Below, one piece after another: positions 62,913 through 64,000 of a stretch of DNA of 64,000 nt. Origin of the DNA: G963665975 sp963665975 (GTDB lineage: Bacteria > Bacteroidota > Rhodothermia > Rhodothermales > Bin80); the NCBI GenBank assembly GCA_963665975.1, contig OY762508.1, positions 2,170,001 through 2,234,000 of the forward strand, given 5' to 3'. Under the pieces are notes generated by a model. It did no database searches. It saw nothing but the letters and a program-made list of their open reading frames with translations, and had not been told where the DNA came from. A program made the position numbers and the translations under genes. Position 1 is the first letter of the stretch. Each line of letters opens with the position of its first letter.

Positions 62913-63275
62913 ATGGCATCCTTCGATCTGGAACAATTCGCCAAGAGCCTGATAGCCCAATCCATGTTCTGTGCCGCGGATGTGGGCGTATGGAGCATAG
63001 TGGGCTTGATCGATCCGGCGAGCCATCGAGAGCGGTATGTGGCTACACTGGAGCCATCAGAGGAAACCTATCTCATTGAGGAGGCAACAGTGTGGGAACC
63101 TCGGACCGACACTCCGGAGAATGATGCGATCGGATACAGGCTGGCTACCGATTTTGAGGAGCACGGCGTATACGATTCAGGAGAAGAAGCCGCCGAGGTT
63201 CTACTCGCGCTGGCGCGTGCGGAAGGGCTCGAACCGGCCATTATGCTGGTCTACGATCTCCCGGATGTGGATTAG
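62913..63275 (+). CDS. Small hypothetical acidic protein
   Basis: 120 residues with no signal peptide and no motif I recognise, rich in Glu and Asp. It begins 19 bases after lipB and probably shares its transcript. Its last 35 bases overlap the end of the DUF423 gene on the other strand. Confidence 0.75.
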   Translation: MASFDLEQFAKSLIAQSMFCAADVGVWSIVGLIDPASHRERYVATLEPSEETYLIEEATVWEPRTDTPENDAIGYRLATDFEEHGVYDSGEEAAEVLLALARAEGLEPAIMLVYDLPDVD

Positions 63276-63648
63276 GCCGGCTAGGTGCCAGGACGGCCCA
63301 TGCCAGCGCGGCCCAGCCTATGAGAAACAGTACGCCTCCGACAGGAATTACGGTGCCAAACAGCGATATGCCGGATAGCGCATACGCGTACATTGCGCCA
63401 GAAAACAGGACGATGCCCACGGCGAAGCAGATGCCTGCGACGAATACGGCCCGGCCCGGCCAGGTAGCGTATGCATAGGCGACCGCAAAGAGTGCGAGGG
63501 CGTGGACCAGGTGGTACAGCGTGCCGGTCTTGAATGCCTGCATCGGCTCGGGGTCCAGCGTAATGCTATGGGCACCGAAGGATCCAATGGCGACTGCCAG
63601 GAATGCGGCGATGGCGCCGAGCAGGAAAAATAGGCGTGGCATGTCCAT
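63241..63648 (-). CDS. DUF423 (YgdD/TMEM256-like) membrane protein
   Basis: 135 residues with four helices and the family pattern GAIAAFLAVAIGSFGAHSI, TGTLYHLVHALALFAV and GGVLFLIGWAALA. The function is unknown. Its ATG overlaps the TAA of the T9SS-cargo gene by one base. Confidence 0.9.
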   Translation of the reverse strand: MDMPRLFFLLGAIAAFLAVAIGSFGAHSITLDPEPMQAFKTGTLYHLVHALALFAVAYAYATWPGRAVFVAGICFAVGIVLFSGAMYAYALSGISLFGTVIPVGGVLFLIGWAALAWAVLAPSRPNPHPGDRRPA

Positions 63649-64000
63649 TAGTGTACTCGAATCAGCGGTTGGGTGCGGCGTGCGTGTGGCGTGCGAATTT
63701 CCAGGAAGTATAGCCCGCGTGCAAGGCCGTGGGCGTCAACGACAGTAGTGTGTGTTCCCGGCAGATGGTGGTCGTTGTGATGCATCTGCAACTGGCGTCC
63801 GAGCGCGTCGAAGAGCAAGACGATCACGGGCATTCTTTTCGGAATTGTATAACGGATGGTGATCGACCCGACGAATGGATTCGGAAACGCCCGCGCAATG
63901 TGCAATCCGGGAGTTGCGAGCATCTCCGCTACTGCCGTTCCAATTGCCGCGAGCATTGTGCAACGCGTGGTATAGATGTGATCCCCGCGATTTGATCCGT
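63648..64000 (-). CDS. C-terminal part of a T9SS-sorted secreted protein, 5' truncated
   Basis: The frame is open to the right window edge, so the protein is longer than the 116 codons seen. The end is a T9SS type A sorting domain: AFPNPFVGSITIRYTIP, LLFDALGRQLQ and GLARGLYFLEIRT. Upstream residues (SNRGDHIYTTRCTMLAA) show no clear catalytic domain. It is likely secreted through SprA, about 1.5 kb away. Confidence 0.82.
   Translation of the reverse strand, partial: GSNRGDHIYTTRCTMLAAIGTAVAEMLATPGLHIARAFPNPFVGSITIRYTIPKRMPVIVLLFDALGRQLQMHHNDHHLPGTHTTVVDAHGLARGLYFLEIRTPHARRTQPLIRVH

Noticed and set aside
1..64000. CRISPR arrays, tRNA and rRNA genes
   Set aside because: No regularly spaced repeats and no tRNA- or rRNA-like sequence was noticed; a tRNA or covariance search would be needed to be certain.

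Overview
The window looks like chromosome of a moderately GC-rich member of the Bacteroidota/Rhodothermota group. The markers are a full-length SprA (Sov) translocon of the type IX secretion system (54165-62072), two proteins ending in T9SS type A sorting domains (16666-19269 and the truncated gene at 63648-64000), a complete batABCDE operon, a parAB pair followed by a DUF5683 gene, a TonB with an acidic, proline-rich linker, and many genes without a clear Shine-Dalgarno sequence. The exact genus cannot be named from the sequence. No rRNA, tRNA, CRISPR array or intact insertion sequence was seen.

Region 1 (1-19.3 kb) is an accessory sugar and glycan catabolism cluster. It holds a LarA-like racemase fragment, four Tat-signal TIM-barrel sugar isomerase/epimerase-like proteins, a 3-hydroxyisobutyrate-dehydrogenase-family reductase, a 6-phosphogluconolactonase-like propeller, a Gfo/Idh/MocA oxidoreductase, a YdcZ-type membrane protein, an aldo/keto reductase, two proteins carrying three DUF1080 (3-keto-disaccharide hydrolase) domains, a ThuA-glucose/sorbosone-dehydrogenase lipoprotein, and a secreted Spondin_N-GH5-CBM-T9SS glucanase. 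Together they suggest oxidative (3-keto) processing of glycosides in the cell envelope followed by cytosolic oxidation and isomerisation. A decayed IS110-family transposase lies inside this cluster at about 1735-2357.

Region 2 (19.5-35.8 kb) is mostly housekeeping: hisI, yidD, a MoaB/Mog protein, an Ig-like lipoprotein coupled to nnr, tonB, rpiA, two MacB/FtsX-type permeases without an ATPase, a DUF5989 mini-protein, a UvrD-like helicase split by a frameshift, parAB, a DUF5683 protein and a MurG-like glycosyltransferase.

Region 3 (35.8-40.3 kb) pairs an alpha-oxoamine synthase (serine palmitoyltransferase-like) with a GNAT-like protein that could be a bacterial ceramide synthase, followed on the other strand by a rhomboid protease, purQ and a YceI protein.

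Region 4 (40.4-50.8 kb) runs in one direction: DUF58, a DUF4381-like membrane protein, batA, batB, batC, batD, batE, then dnaX, ybaB and recR. dnaX carries a textbook programmed -1 frameshift signal predicted to make a short gamma-like subunit.

Region 5 (50.8-64 kb) has a sodium:solute symporter with an unannotated 36-residue membrane protein directly upstream, an SDR enzyme, a DUF4440-type lipoprotein, sprA, lipB, a small hypothetical protein, a DUF423 protein and the 3' end of a T9SS-sorted protein that runs off the window.
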